This document shows, piece by piece, positions 46,799 to 55,679 of a DNA stretch of 64,000 bases. The notes below the pieces were generated by a model. It was not told the DNA's origin, did not search any database, and saw only the letters and a list, made by a program, of their open reading frames with translations. Both the position numbers and the translations under genes were made by a program. This stretch comes from Promethearchaeota archaeon (lineage in GTDB: Archaea > Asgardarchaeota > Lokiarchaeia > Sigyniarchaeales > SOKP01). Each line of letters starts with the position of its first letter. The stretch's first letter is position 1. Location of the stretch: assembly GCA_030603385.1 (NCBI GenBank), contig JAUVXW010000012.1, forward strand, positions 28,015 through 92,014, in the 5' to 3' direction.

Positions 46799-48087
46799 CT
46801 TTCTAAAACCTCCTCATTTGATTTAATAATAATTGCATAGATAGTTGAAATAGAAAAAATAATTCCCCCTAAAATCATTATCAAGGGCCCTAAACCTTTC
46901 ATCGCAGTAATTATAGCTGCCCACTCTGTTGTAAAAGCGTGTAAAAAGGAAAACAATACCATAAACGCAAACCCTATCGTTAAACCGTTAGAAACTGTTT
47001 TTACTTTCTCCCATTTAAAACTTATTTTTGATAACCGGTTGATTAACAAATAGAAGTTTAAATACATGACTATGAGTGAAATTGAAATGAAAATACTTGC
47101 AATATATGTTAACTCTTTCCCAATCGTAAAGAATAAACACAGCGATAAAATCATAAAGCCATTTAAGATTCCGATAATCAATTTATTTGAAATTATTTCA
47201 ATTTTGATATAAACCAGTATATAAATTGCAATCATCACAGAAACTATGTTCAAAATATTATTGAAAAAATAATTAGTGTTAGTAAATTGCCCAATTCCAC
47301 TTGGATAGAGAAAAAGATTAAATAGGAGGAATAAAAACATCCCAATCCCTGCAAAAATTAGAGAATTTAATGTACTAAGATTATTGCCCGTACTCTCTTC
47401 TTGAGGAGATATATTATTTCTTATTGAAAATCTCGGGAAATGTATTTTTGTGAAATATATACATAAAATGCTTAAGGGTATTTGAATAAATAACCAAATA
47501 TACTGCGTTAGACGCCAATCTACGATTAAACCTGGTGCTAAAAGCGAAATGTCTTGAGAAAAACCAATTGTTCTTATTAAATAGTCAATAAGGAAGGCGC
47601 TAAAAAAGGAAAATATAATAATTACAGTTTTATGATCTACTCCAATATCATCACTTTCTTCTATCCATAATGTAAGGAATGTGCTCATGTAAAAACCATA
47701 ACACGCTATTATTATTCCCGAATAGATTATTTCTAAATTAAATGGTAAATGAAAAGCCCATAAAAGTCTCACGATAACAATGATATAAATAGATGAGATC
47801 ATTAAACGTCCTTTATCAATCTTCTTACAGATTGTATTAGTCAAACCTGGCAAAAATAAGAAAATTAAAGCTAACAAGGAAATGAGATTCACCAGAACTT
47901 CTTCTCCAAATACAACATGAAATAATGCTATACGTATAGCTGGAAAAAATCCTCTCAGACTCTGTATAAAAAATAAATTTATCAATATGTTGATAGTAAT
48001 AAGAGCGATTAGAGATTTCGAACCAATTTTCTTTTCTATCTCAGTAAATGAGAAATTAGATTTTGTTTTATTCATCAATTTTTTCAC
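46795..48087 (-). CDS. polytopic membrane protein coupled to the EEP gene
   Basis: 430 residues from ATG 48087. About 12 membrane helices with short loops, for example LIALITINILINLFFIQ, LISLLALIFLFLPGL and FAFMVLFSFLHAFTTEWAAI. The ICKKIDKGRLM loop recalls MFS loop 2-3 but lacks its usual motif. It is the upstream gene of a coupled pair with the EEP protein. In eukaryotic CWH43 a multi-helix domain and an EEP domain lie in one chain, so these two may form an equivalent complex; this is inference. Confidence 0.7.
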   Translation of the reverse strand: MKKLMNKTKSNFSFTEIEKKIGSKSLIALITINILINLFFIQSLRGFFPAIRIALFHVVFGEEVLVNLISLLALIFLFLPGLTNTICKKIDKGRLMISSIYIIVIVRLLWAFHLPFNLEIIYSGIIIACYGFYMSTFLTLWIEESDDIGVDHKTVIIIFSFFSAFLIDYLIRTIGFSQDISLLAPGLIVDWRLTQYIWLFIQIPLSILCIYFTKIHFPRFSIRNNISPQEESTGNNLSTLNSLIFAGIGMFLFLLFNLFLYPSGIGQFTNTNYFFNNILNIVSVMIAIYILVYIKIEIISNKLIIGILNGFMILSLCLFFTIGKELTYIASIFISISLIVMYLNFYLLINRLSKISFKWEKVKTVSNGLTIGFAFMVLFSFLHAFTTEWAAIITAMKGLGPLIMILGGIIFSISTIYAIIIKSNEEVLER

Positions 48088-48313
48088 ATTTTGTAGGTAA
48101 ATTAAAAATAATTCAAGGATAAAAAAGTAGTTTATTTTTTTAATATATCTTTCTTTTTTAAAAAAGAAAACGCAAAAACTAGCCTAATTTTTTTTTAGAT
48201 ACTCCTTGATGTATTTGTACAGCCCCGAGGATTTTTAATAAGATTTTTAATCCATTTAGGATTAAGAATCAAAGCATTATAGATTTAAAAGTATTACTAT
48301 AAGGAGATAATAT

Positions 48314-49501
48314 TTGGAGATTCGAAAATTAACCGAAAAGGATCGTGAAGCATTTAGAAAATTAATGCGATATGCGTTTGAAACAGCAAAGAATAATTAT
48401 GAGGAGTTAAAATGGCCATCAGACAAGGTACCTATGGATTTGCATTATGGAGCATTTGATGAGGAACAATTAGTAGCCGGAGCAGGGATTATTCCGTTTG
48501 ATATCAGAATGCGTTCTCAAGATTTTAAGATGTATGGAGTAGGGGGGGTTGCCTCAAAACCGGAGTATCGCAATCGAGGCATTATTCGGGAAATTATGAT
48601 AAAAATGTTTAAAGATATGCAAGATAATAATATCCCGCTATCCGTACTATATCCATTTAAGCATTCCTTTTATGAGATGTTAGGATATAAACTGGTTGAT
48701 GAACAATTTACCTATGAATTTAATATCTCGGATATTCTATACAGAGAAACAGATTATCACTTGAAAGAAGTCGAAAGGATAAATGATGATATTAGAAGCG
48801 TTTATGATCGAGCTATTTTAAATTTTGATTATATTGCGAAAAGACCTGAGATTCAATATTGGAGACGTTTATATAAAAATAATTACAAATTCATTTGCTA
48901 CAATCGAAATCTGCCTGTAGGTTATGTAATAATCAATTTCCCTAATTGGGAAGCTAAGTGGATAAAACATCCAGAAAAAACAATATTAATCCTAGAGACT
49001 TTCTGGCTTGACCAATCTGCTAAACAGACAATATTTAATTTTCTTTGGAGTCATCGAGATCAACGAAAATATGTAGCTGGGAGTTTTTCTGCATACGAAA
49101 ATATCACAGATCTTTTAAAAACACCCCGAATAAAATCGAGATATATAACGGACAACTCTCTTTTAAGAATAATAGATGTAAAAAATGTCTTAGAGAATTT
49201 GAAATATCCTTGTGATAACTTTTCCATAATTTTCCACATCAATGATACATATTGCCCTTGGAACAACGGATTTTTCACATTAACCTCAAAAGGAAAAGAA
49301 ATCAATATAGAATTTAAAGAGTCATCAGAATTATCTGCTGATATTGAGATAGATATTGGGTATTTTGCACAACTGGTAGCAGGATTTAGAACAGTAAGAG
49401 ATCTATTAGAATTTGGCTTTACTTCAGTCAATCATGAAAAGCTCGAGCTTCTACAAAAATTATTTCCTAAGACTAATAATTATTTCCATGATTTTTTCTA
49501 A
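48314..49501 (+). CDS. Eis-like GNAT acetyltransferase
   Basis: 395 residues from TTG 48314, with AAGGAG at 48301-48306 fixing this start. The first GNAT domain has the acetyl-CoA loop in GVGGVASKPEYRNRGIIREI. A second degenerate GNAT region follows, and the last 100 residues look like the SCP2-like C-terminal domain of the Eis family (LTSKGKEINIEFKESSELSA). Eis proteins acetylate amines on aminoglycosides or proteins. Acceptor unknown. It is divergent from the EEP/membrane pair. Confidence 0.88.
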   Translation: MEIRKLTEKDREAFRKLMRYAFETAKNNYEELKWPSDKVPMDLHYGAFDEEQLVAGAGIIPFDIRMRSQDFKMYGVGGVASKPEYRNRGIIREIMIKMFKDMQDNNIPLSVLYPFKHSFYEMLGYKLVDEQFTYEFNISDILYRETDYHLKEVERINDDIRSVYDRAILNFDYIAKRPEIQYWRRLYKNNYKFICYNRNLPVGYVIINFPNWEAKWIKHPEKTILILETFWLDQSAKQTIFNFLWSHRDQRKYVAGSFSAYENITDLLKTPRIKSRYITDNSLLRIIDVKNVLENLKYPCDNFSIIFHINDTYCPWNNGFFTLTSKGKEINIEFKESSELSADIEIDIGYFAQLVAGFRTVRDLLEFGFTSVNHEKLELLQKLFPKTNNYFHDFF

Positions 49502-49556
49502 TTAAAATTCCTTATATTTATTACTTAACCGTTTGTAAAAAAAAAGAAAAGATTAA

Positions 49557-50093
49557 TCAGTGCAACTGATTAAAATTTTTAAGTAGAGATAAAATCTCAT
49601 TACAATCTATTTGAAAATCTAAATTGTAATCACCACATATTACCCATGGATTTTTAAATGTTCCGTTTCCCCATTCTTCCTCATTTTCATCCGTCTTTAG
49701 ACCTGTTAATTTAGGTTTAATATCATGGAGGAGTTTATCGTAGGCACCTTCTAAATTATTCAAAGAAACCATATCTTTTAATGTGGTTAATTTGTTTATC
49801 ATCGTATTTTTTCTATTGCTTGCGGGTTTTCGCCAACATTCGTCAGGTGAACCTTCTATCTTTTCAATTAGAATATCTATTAATTCATAAATAGTTGGTT
49901 CAACAATCGTAGCAATACTTGTATCCCCACTATTATGCTCTTCGTCCACTAATGGTGATTGGTCAATAGGAAGTATGTTAGAACTCACATTACGATGACT
50001 ATTGATATCAAAAATAATTAATGCCCCGACAATATTACTTGAAACTATGAATATTAAACCAAAACACAACAGAGCTATGTGTTTTCTCATCAT
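49557..50093 (-). CDS. secreted protein, unknown
   Basis: 178 residues from ATG 50093. A signal peptide or anchor (HIALLCFGLIFIVSSNIVGA) is followed by a Ser/Asn-rich linker and a helical domain (TIYELIDILIEKIEGSPDEC, KLTTLKDMVSLNNLEGAYDK). It ends with a short Cys/Asp region (WVICGDYNLDFQIDCNEIL) that could form a disulphide or bind calcium. Similar helical modules occur in secreted archaeal and bacterial surface proteins. No function assigned. Confidence 0.65.
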   Translation of the reverse strand: MMRKHIALLCFGLIFIVSSNIVGALIIFDINSHRNVSSNILPIDQSPLVDEEHNSGDTSIATIVEPTIYELIDILIEKIEGSPDECWRKPASNRKNTMINKLTTLKDMVSLNNLEGAYDKLLHDIKPKLTGLKTDENEEEWGNGTFKNPWVICGDYNLDFQIDCNEILSLLKNFNQLH

Positions 50094-50374
50094 TTTCTTT
50101 AATATTGATTTTAAATTATAAATTTAAATCATAAAAAAGTAAGTAAGAATAATATTTATACATTTTTCAGGTTCAATTTTTCATATAAATGTCTTCTTGA
50201 TTAGAATATCAACGCAAATCTTCCTTTCTCATTTAATTCACTGGAAAATGCGTAAAAATCGATGTTTTTTATTTAAAAACTTTTGGTTTTGTTTACCATT
50301 ATATATAGCCATTTCAATTAATAGAATAACAAATAATTTGATAACACAACCATTAAGTTTAAGAGATTTTAATT

Positions 50375-50590
50375 ATGATCACAGAAGATGTTATTAAAAT
50401 TTATCAAAAAAATATTAATCAATTTGAAGAAAATTTATATCCAGATATCTCAGGTGCAGTAATGTCTTTTTCAGATGTACACAAATTTGAAGCCCCTCAA
50501 TATATTTACAACGGGGATGAAGAAATTCCTTTCAATGAAAGACACCCTGAATATCAACGGATTTTTAAAGAAGAATTTCTTGATAAATGA
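50375..50590 (+). CDS. small IPF-motif protein, member B
   Basis: 71 residues from ATG 50375. The C-terminal half FEAPQYIYNGDEEIPFNERH followed by PEYQRIFKEEFLDK matches members A and C. The pattern is a proline, then IY-x-G, an IPF, an acidic/basic pair, and a final (I/F)xxEF. The N-terminal half is a different helix (VIKIYQKNINQFEENLYPD). The overlapping 66-codon frame starting at 50197 looks like noise. Confidence 0.55.
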   Translation: MITEDVIKIYQKNINQFEENLYPDISGAVMSFSDVHKFEAPQYIYNGDEEIPFNERHPEYQRIFKEEFLDK

Positions 50591-50699
50591 GCTATTCTTT
50601 AGGAAGAATAATTGATATTCATTTGGAGTTATTTTAGTAAAAAAGCTGTTTCTTTATATATGTAGATTTAGACAAATCGTAAAAGAACGCAATTCTACG

Positions 50700-51011
50700 A
50701 TGACCTTTAAGTCAAATTCTATTGAAAAACAGGTTGAAGATTTTTTAGAAAACTCATTTGGCACAGATGATTATTTCTTTGATAGTGAAATTCAGAAAAA
50801 GAGGTTTGTTTTGCTATCAAAACTTGTTGCAGACTTATTTAATTGCAAAAATTCAACTGTATGCTTTCATAATATCTCGAATTTAATAATTCTTATTTTA
50901 AATATATACAATGAGAAATTTCCTGTTGATGTTTACTCTAATAGTAAAATATGTAGAAGAAAAAAGCCCAATTCCAAATTAAAACATATCATAAAAGAAA
51001 ATTTGCTGTAG
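50700..51011 (+). CDS. small protein, possible divergent IPF-family member D
   Basis: 103 residues from ATG 50700. The helical N-terminus (SIEKQVEDFLENSFGTDDYF) and middle are distinct, but the tail EKFPVDVYSNSKICRRKKPN then LKHIIKENLL lines up with PPDIYNGEELIPFQEKDLDF plus IFIQEFL of member C. The IPF core is lost, so membership is tentative. It sits between members B and C. Confidence 0.45.
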   Translation: MTFKSNSIEKQVEDFLENSFGTDDYFFDSEIQKKRFVLLSKLVADLFNCKNSTVCFHNISNLIILILNIYNEKFPVDVYSNSKICRRKKPNSKLKHIIKENLL

Positions 51012-51112
51012 GATTAAATTATTCACTGCATATTACTGATTATAATGATATCACTAAATTTGTTGGGAGTTTTCTCTTAAATTATCATAATACTATTTTG
51101 AAATTAAAAAAA

Positions 51113-51382
51113 ATGAGTAAGGGGTTCAAATTGAGTTTAAAAGTATTAGGTAAAAAAATGGTTGATGTTGAACAAGAATTTGAAGTAGTTGAAAAGTTTC
51201 CAGATATTTCAAGATTAATCATCCCTTTCTCCATTGCGTTTAAAAAATTCAACCCTCCAGATATATATAATGGAGAAGAATTAATCCCATTTCAGGAGAA
51301 AGATTTAGATTTTAAAGAAATATTTATTCAGGAGTTTTTAACGGAATCAAACAATTCCAAAAAAGTCAATAAAAGGAAATAA
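51113..51382 (+). CDS. small IPF-motif protein, member C
   Basis: 89 residues from ATG 51113 (TTG 51098 is possible). Residues 35-80 read RLIIPFSIAFKKFNPPDIYN and GEELIPFQEKDLDFKEIFIQ, very close to member A at 45.5 kb (shared IIPFS, DIY, IPF, EK, QEF). The tail is basic (NSKKVNKRK). Unknown function. Confidence 0.6.
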   Translation: MSKGFKLSLKVLGKKMVDVEQEFEVVEKFPDISRLIIPFSIAFKKFNPPDIYNGEELIPFQEKDLDFKEIFIQEFLTESNNSKKVNKRK

Positions 51383-51438
51383 ATGATTAAATATTCTATT
51401 TTCTTCTTTCTTATTTATTTGTAGAATTGCTAATAGTA

Positions 51439-51759
51439 TTAAATATTTCTTGTACTCGTTGAAATTGATTTTGGCATAAGAAACACATTTAAACACATAG
51501 GACAAGAATTATATTTTAATAACCAAGAAGTAATACATGCAGGATGATATTGGCTATCGCAGTAAGAACATTTTATCGTATTATTTTTCTTTGGACCAAT
51601 ATATTCATGGCATATTGTGCATTGAGTTTTCAATTTTGAAGATTTATAACTTTTTCTCAATTTAATGCCACAAAAACAACAGTAATTCAATTGAGATATA
51701 TTACATCCTTGAATTTTTTTCCCGCAATAGGGACAATAATTGAATTTATGCAATGTCAA
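51439..51759 (-). CDS. zinc-ribbon plus RING-like zinc finger protein
   Basis: 106 residues from ATG 51759. Residues 8-33 hold a zinc ribbon (YCPYCGKKIQGC, YCCFCGIKL). Residues 47-90 hold a RING-like finger: CTICHEYIG, KCSYCDSQYHPACITSWLL and CPMCLNVF. This gives eight ligands with His in the middle and the HxxCIxxWL and CPxC features of RING-H2 domains. RING proteins act as ubiquitin E3 ligases in eukaryotes, and some Asgard archaea carry ubiquitin-system genes with small RING proteins. No ubiquitin, E1 or E2 gene is in this window, so an E3 role is inference. Confidence 0.72.
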   Translation of the reverse strand: MTLHKFNYCPYCGKKIQGCNISQLNYCCFCGIKLRKSYKSSKLKTQCTICHEYIGPKKNNTIKCSYCDSQYHPACITSWLLKYNSCPMCLNVFLMPKSISTSTRNI

Positions 51760-51897
51760 TTTATTAGCATCTCATATAATTTGCTTTTTAACCTTTAATC
51801 ACAATTTATTCAAAAGCATAAAAGAACATTTTCTAGTCCGATTTTTAATGAAAAAAATTAAAAAAAAGATAATAAAATTATTACTTATTATTAAAAT

Positions 51898-52293
51898 TCA
51901 TTTTTCTTGTAGAATATAGAAATAAATAAATGCCATCAAGAATGCGGCAAACATTCCAAAAATCCACCAGCCAGCAATCGGTCCCGAATCAACTAACCAC
52001 CATACCATTGCTATTATTGCAGTTATCAACCATATTAACTCCATTTGGACAAAAAGCTTTGCTTTCTCCCAATCTTTGCTTCTATATGCAAGAAGCGAAC
52101 TTCCCCCTAAAGCAAGAGATGCTGCCCCTATTATTCTAAATGCTCCGTGATCTGTAATCTCAAAATCAAATAGATCACAGTAGAACTCTGGGAAAAATAA
52201 AAAGATAAATCCTATGATGAGTCCTAAGACAAAGTGTAAGAGAAATACAATTTCAAGACCTTTCGATAATTCTTTTGCCATTGATTCACTCAC
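51898..52293 (-). CDS. four-helix membrane protein, unknown
   Basis: 131 residues from ATG 52293 with four membrane helices (FLLHFVLGLIIGFIFLFFP, IIGAASLALGGSSLLAY, MELIWLITAIIAMVWWLV, IFGMFAAFLMAFIYFYIL). It has conserved-looking features FRIIGAASLALG and YRSKDWEKAK, as in small DoxX-like or DUF4345-like proteins. No partner is evident. Confidence 0.7.
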   Translation of the reverse strand: MSESMAKELSKGLEIVFLLHFVLGLIIGFIFLFFPEFYCDLFDFEITDHGAFRIIGAASLALGGSSLLAYRSKDWEKAKLFVQMELIWLITAIIAMVWWLVDSGPIAGWWIFGMFAAFLMAFIYFYILQEK

Positions 52294-52411
52294 ATTTTAT
52301 TACTAATTATTTTATTTATTTGTAAGTTTAAATTAGATCCTTTGAGTTTTTATAGAATTCGCTTTTCTTTTATAAAAATTTTAAATAAAAATGCAATTCA
52401 TGAAGGGAAAC

Positions 52412-53200
52412 TTACTTGAACTTATTGATGAATTCTTTCAATGGTGTTAAATATTCATCTTCGAAAGAAAAAATATTATTATGGCCAGCACCCTCTATTA
52501 ACACTAATTTTTTCTCAACACCTTCAGGCAAACTTTCATATATTAATTGCCCCTGAATGGAAGGAATAATAAAATCATTAGTACCATGAATGACTAATAC
52601 AGGTTTTTGGAATTTTCTTATTCTTGTATCGTTCGAATATTCACTTAATAATTCTGGTGTTATTTCAGAACCTGTTACTCTAAACAATCTTGACATCATA
52701 TCGTATATACTTGCAAACCCACTTTCAAAAATAATTCCACGTAAACTCTCAGGATTGTGTGAACCAATTTCAGATGTGCATATGCTTCCCAATGAGCGTC
52801 CCAGAATAAATAAAGAATCGCTAATACTATTTTTAATCATCCATTTATAAAATTCATTATATATTGGAAGGGCATCCGTTATTAAACTGGTATAATATGG
52901 TTCACCTGAACTAAATCCATATCCACGAAAATCCACAACCGCTAAGTTAACATTACACTCAAAAAAGAAATTTAAAAAATATTGATAGTCTGCCGCAATC
53001 TCACCATTTCCATGGAACATTAAAATGGTAGGAAAATTTGGATTATTTAAATAAAAAAATCCTCCAATGAGAATGTTTTTATCTATTTGAAGTTTTAAGA
53101 CTCTGATGTTTGGGTCTTTTTCATCAGGAATCAGAATCTTTCGAGGATAAAAAACAACATTAGAAACTGCTGGATTATCAATCAACAATTTTTTTACCAT
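52412..53200 (-). CDS. alpha/beta hydrolase
   Basis: 262 residues from ATG 53200. The fold is read from TILMFHGNGEIAADYQYFLN, VDFRGYGFSSG, the nucleophile elbow LGRSLGSICTSEI, the Asp in VIHGTNDFIIPS and the His in EGAGHNNIFSF. The FRGYGFSSG and GRSLGS motifs fit the ABHD13/17 (Bem46)-type serine hydrolases, which in eukaryotes act on lipids or palmitoyl groups. No signal peptide. Substrate unknown. Confidence 0.88.
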   Translation of the reverse strand: MVKKLLIDNPAVSNVVFYPRKILIPDEKDPNIRVLKLQIDKNILIGGFFYLNNPNFPTILMFHGNGEIAADYQYFLNFFFECNVNLAVVDFRGYGFSSGEPYYTSLITDALPIYNEFYKWMIKNSISDSLFILGRSLGSICTSEIGSHNPESLRGIIFESGFASIYDMMSRLFRVTGSEITPELLSEYSNDTRIRKFQKPVLVIHGTNDFIIPSIQGQLIYESLPEGVEKKLVLIEGAGHNNIFSFEDEYLTPLKEFINKFK

Positions 53201-53358
53201 ACTATAAAACCTCTTACTTAAACTTAAAAAATTTTCTTTAATACTTTTACAATTTCCTTAATAATTTTTTGATAAAAATGTAAAATTTTATATTGTATGA
53301 AAAAAAGGATATAATCGCCTAATATAGTCTAATTATAAAAAAAAGGTGAATCCAAAAT

Positions 53359-53670
53359 ATGGGAATAATGATGGTAACAACTTGGTATCCTATGCATAAA
53401 TCAATGGATGTTGCAAAAAAGTATCTTAAAGCACCTAGAGAGATTCCATTTGTAACAAAATGGCGTGTTTTCAATACACCAGCTGGAAAAGATGGAATGA
53501 AGCAATATCATATACTTTATACTGAGAGAGGAAAGCTTGAAGAAGCGGGAGAGGGAGTTTTCAAATATTTTATGCCCTTTGCTTTTGAAATTGAAGGATT
53601 TCATATTGCTACTGAAAATTTAATGGGAGTTTCTGATTCCTATAGAACTATAGGGTTGGAATGGAAATAA
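53359..53670 (+). CDS. small protein, dimeric alpha-beta barrel-like, unknown
   Basis: 103 residues from ATG 53359, preceded by AAAAGGTGA. It begins MGIMMVTTWYPMHKSMDVAK and shows alternating strands and helices (KQYHILYTERGKL, FKYFMPFAFEIEGF), compatible with a ferredoxin-like barrel subunit. No catalytic motif. Homologous families in Asgard genomes are unnamed. Confidence 0.65.
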   Translation: MGIMMVTTWYPMHKSMDVAKKYLKAPREIPFVTKWRVFNTPAGKDGMKQYHILYTERGKLEEAGEGVFKYFMPFAFEIEGFHIATENLMGVSDSYRTIGLEWK

Positions 53671-53687
53671 TTTCAATAAAATACTAC

Positions 53688-53705
53688 TTTTTTTTCATTT
53701 TTTTT
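53688..53705. terminator. T-rich tract between convergent genes
   Basis: Two T8 runs separated by CA at 53688-53695 and 53698-53705, directly after the rightward gene and before the stop of the leftward rhodanese gene. Likely a terminator for the rightward gene. Confidence 0.4.
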
Positions 53706-53706
53706 A

Positions 53707-54225
53707 TTAAAATCTATGTTTTTTGTAGTAGATCAATAGGATACCCATTGTTCCGAATAATACCATAATGAAAGAAGTAAGTGAAAAATCGATACCTTGT
53801 CCGTTATCATTTGTACAAACGTCGTATCCAGCACTTTTCCATGCTGAAATACCACCATCCATGTTATATACTTTCGTAAATCCATTAATATCGAGAATTT
53901 GGCTTGCATCTGCACTTCTAGAACCAGATTGGCAATAAACAATTATCTCAGTATTATTGTAAGGATAGAGCTCATTCAAATTTGATTCGAGTTCATCGAG
54001 AGGTATTAGAGTGGCATTACATATATGTTCTGCATCATATTCACCTTGGGTTCTGACGTCTAAAATAACTAAATCTGGATAAAGAGTAGAGTTAGTTATC
54101 ATTTCATGAGCATCCTCAACAGAAATAATTTCAACCATTCCTCTAACAGGAACTATTGATATCTGACCGACGACTGAGAATGAACAGAGTATGATTAGAA
54201 TAAAAATTAATTTTTTCCGAACCAT
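53707..54225 (-). CDS. secreted, membrane-anchored rhodanese-domain protein
   Basis: 172 residues from ATG 54225. A signal peptide (KLIFILIILCSFSVVGQ) is followed by a single rhodanese domain with LVILDVRTQGEYDAEHI and the active-site loop IVYCQSGSRSAD, and then a C-terminal helix (LTSFIMVLFGTMGILLIYY) with a KKHR stop. The catalytic Cys is kept, so sulphur transfer on the outer side of the membrane is possible. It stops 37 bp after the rightward gene. Confidence 0.9.
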   Translation of the reverse strand: MVRKKLIFILIILCSFSVVGQISIVPVRGMVEIISVEDAHEMITNSTLYPDLVILDVRTQGEYDAEHICNATLIPLDELESNLNELYPYNNTEIIVYCQSGSRSADASQILDINGFTKVYNMDGGISAWKSAGYDVCTNDNGQGIDFSLTSFIMVLFGTMGILLIYYKKHRF

Positions 54226-54256
54226 TATCTCTCACGATTTTTTACTAATATTTAAG

Positions 54257-55003
54257 TTATTGTGCTTTTCCTTGATCTGCTACGGCTTTAATAGCGTCTT
54301 CAACTTTTGAAAGGTCTCCGAGATAATAGTGGTTAATCGGTTTCATCTTCTCATCTAACTCATATATTAATGGTATTCCCGTAGGGATATTTAATTTTAC
54401 TATTTCTTCCTCTGGAACATTGTCAAGGTATTTGACAAGAGCTCTTAGGCTATTTCCATGAGCAGAAATCAAAACTCTTTTTCCTGATTCAATAATAGGG
54501 ACGATTGTTTCATGCCAATAAGGTAAAACTCTTTCTACAGTGTCTTTGAGGCACTCAGTCAAAGGAATTTCTTCTGATTTCAATTCACTATACCTCCTAT
54601 CATTTCCAGGATATCTTGGATCACTGGTTTTAAGAGCTGGTGGGGGTACATCATAACTTCTCCTCCAAATAAGAACCTGTTCTTCCCCATTTTCTGCCGC
54701 CATCTTAGCCTTATAAAATCCTTGCAAAGCACCGTAATGCCTTTCATTTAATCTCCATGAACGATAAATAGGAAGCCACATTAAATCCATCTCATCCAAA
54801 ACAATCCACAAAGATCTTATTCCCCTTTTTAAAACGGATGTAAAAGCAATATCAAAAGTATAACCTTCTTCTTTTAGTAATCTAGCTGCTTCTTTTGCTT
54901 CTTCAACTCCTTTTTCTGAAAGATCTACATCAGTCCAACCTGTGAAACGGTTTTCCTTATTCCAAATACTTTCCCCATGCCGTAATAAAACAACCTTATA
55001 CAT
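54257..55003 (-). CDS. gpmA: 2,3-bisphosphoglycerate-dependent phosphoglycerate mutase
   Basis: 248 residues from ATG 55003. The phosphohistidine motif is [20 protein letters not shown] at the N-terminus, followed by DVDLSEKG, the Glu-containing [16 protein letters not shown], and the second His in [16 protein letters not shown]. It interconverts 3- and 2-phosphoglycerate. Its close match to bacterial dPGM length and motifs, rather than to the archaeal cofactor-independent enzyme, suggests acquisition from bacteria. Confidence 0.95.
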   Translation of the reverse strand: MYKVVLLRHGESIWNKENRFTGWTDVDLSEKGVEEAKEAARLLKEEGYTFDIAFTSVLKRGIRSLWIVLDEMDLMWLPIYRSWRLNERHYGALQGFYKAKMAAENGEEQVLIWRRSYDVPPPALKTSDPRYPGNDRRYSELKSEEIPLTECLKDTVERVLPYWHETIVPIIESGKRVLISAHGNSLRALVKYLDNVPEEEIVKLNIPTGIPLIYELDEKMKPINHYYLGDLSKVEDAIKAVADQGKAQ

Positions 55004-55202
55004 TTTACCTCAAGTTCTCAATAATATTATATTCGCATTATTTGAATATTTTAAAACTTAATATATATCTCTTTACTTTTTAAAGAAAAAGAGAAAGAAA
55101 AAGTATAGAAAATTTAAAAGTTTAAATAGAAGAATTGGATCAGTATAACTTAACACACCGTTATTTGAAGTCCAAAAAAAATTTCATTTGAAAGTGATTG
55201 AC

Positions 55203-55679
55203 ATGAAAAAGTTAATGAAAATAACTCTATTTTTATTTTGCACTACTTTATTCTTATTTCCCTTTATATTTAGTGCTACATGTACCACTACACAAGGGGA
55301 TACAACATTTGGTGTAGATGAGGGGGAAACTCTTGTATGGACAGCTACTGGCGGGTCACCTGAAATTATTGGATTTAAGTATAATATAACTATTGAGGAC
55401 ATTTATAATGGAACCTACATGACAGTAGATTCATACTTAATAGATGTTACTATGAGTGAATACAATAAAACTGAAGATAAATGGTCTATTATGATTAATG
55501 ATGACTTTTTTGTCGCAGCTAACGAAACTCAGAATTTTCTTTCATACACGGGCGCTTTAATGGGCATGCCCTTATGGTTTATAATCCCTACTCCAATAAA
55601 TTTAACCATACTCGGTGAATTCGCTGTATCCACAGGATTTTATACAAATTATACTGTTAGTGGAACAGAATTGATTTAA
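55203..55679 (+). CDS. secreted protein, frame-interrupted
   Basis: 158 residues from ATG 55203 (TTG 55188 is also in frame), with a signal peptide (KITLFLFCTTLFLFPFIFS) and an Asn/Thr-rich extracellular domain (VDEGETLVWTATGGSPEIIG). The frame stops after SGTELI, but a shift of one base carries it into the downstream segment with a C-terminal membrane helix. The whole product would be about 230 residues, with the same design as the protein at 2.5-3.3 kb. Confidence 0.7.
   Translation: MKKLMKITLFLFCTTLFLFPFIFSATCTTTQGDTTFGVDEGETLVWTATGGSPEIIGFKYNITIEDIYNGTYMTVDSYLIDVTMSEYNKTEDKWSIMINDDFFVAANETQNFLSYTGALMGMPLWFIIPTPINLTILGEFAVSTGFYTNYTVSGTELI

Noticed and set aside
50197..50397. 66-codon plus-strand frame before the small-protein gene
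   Set aside because: No patterned sequence, and it overlaps the start of a better supported gene.
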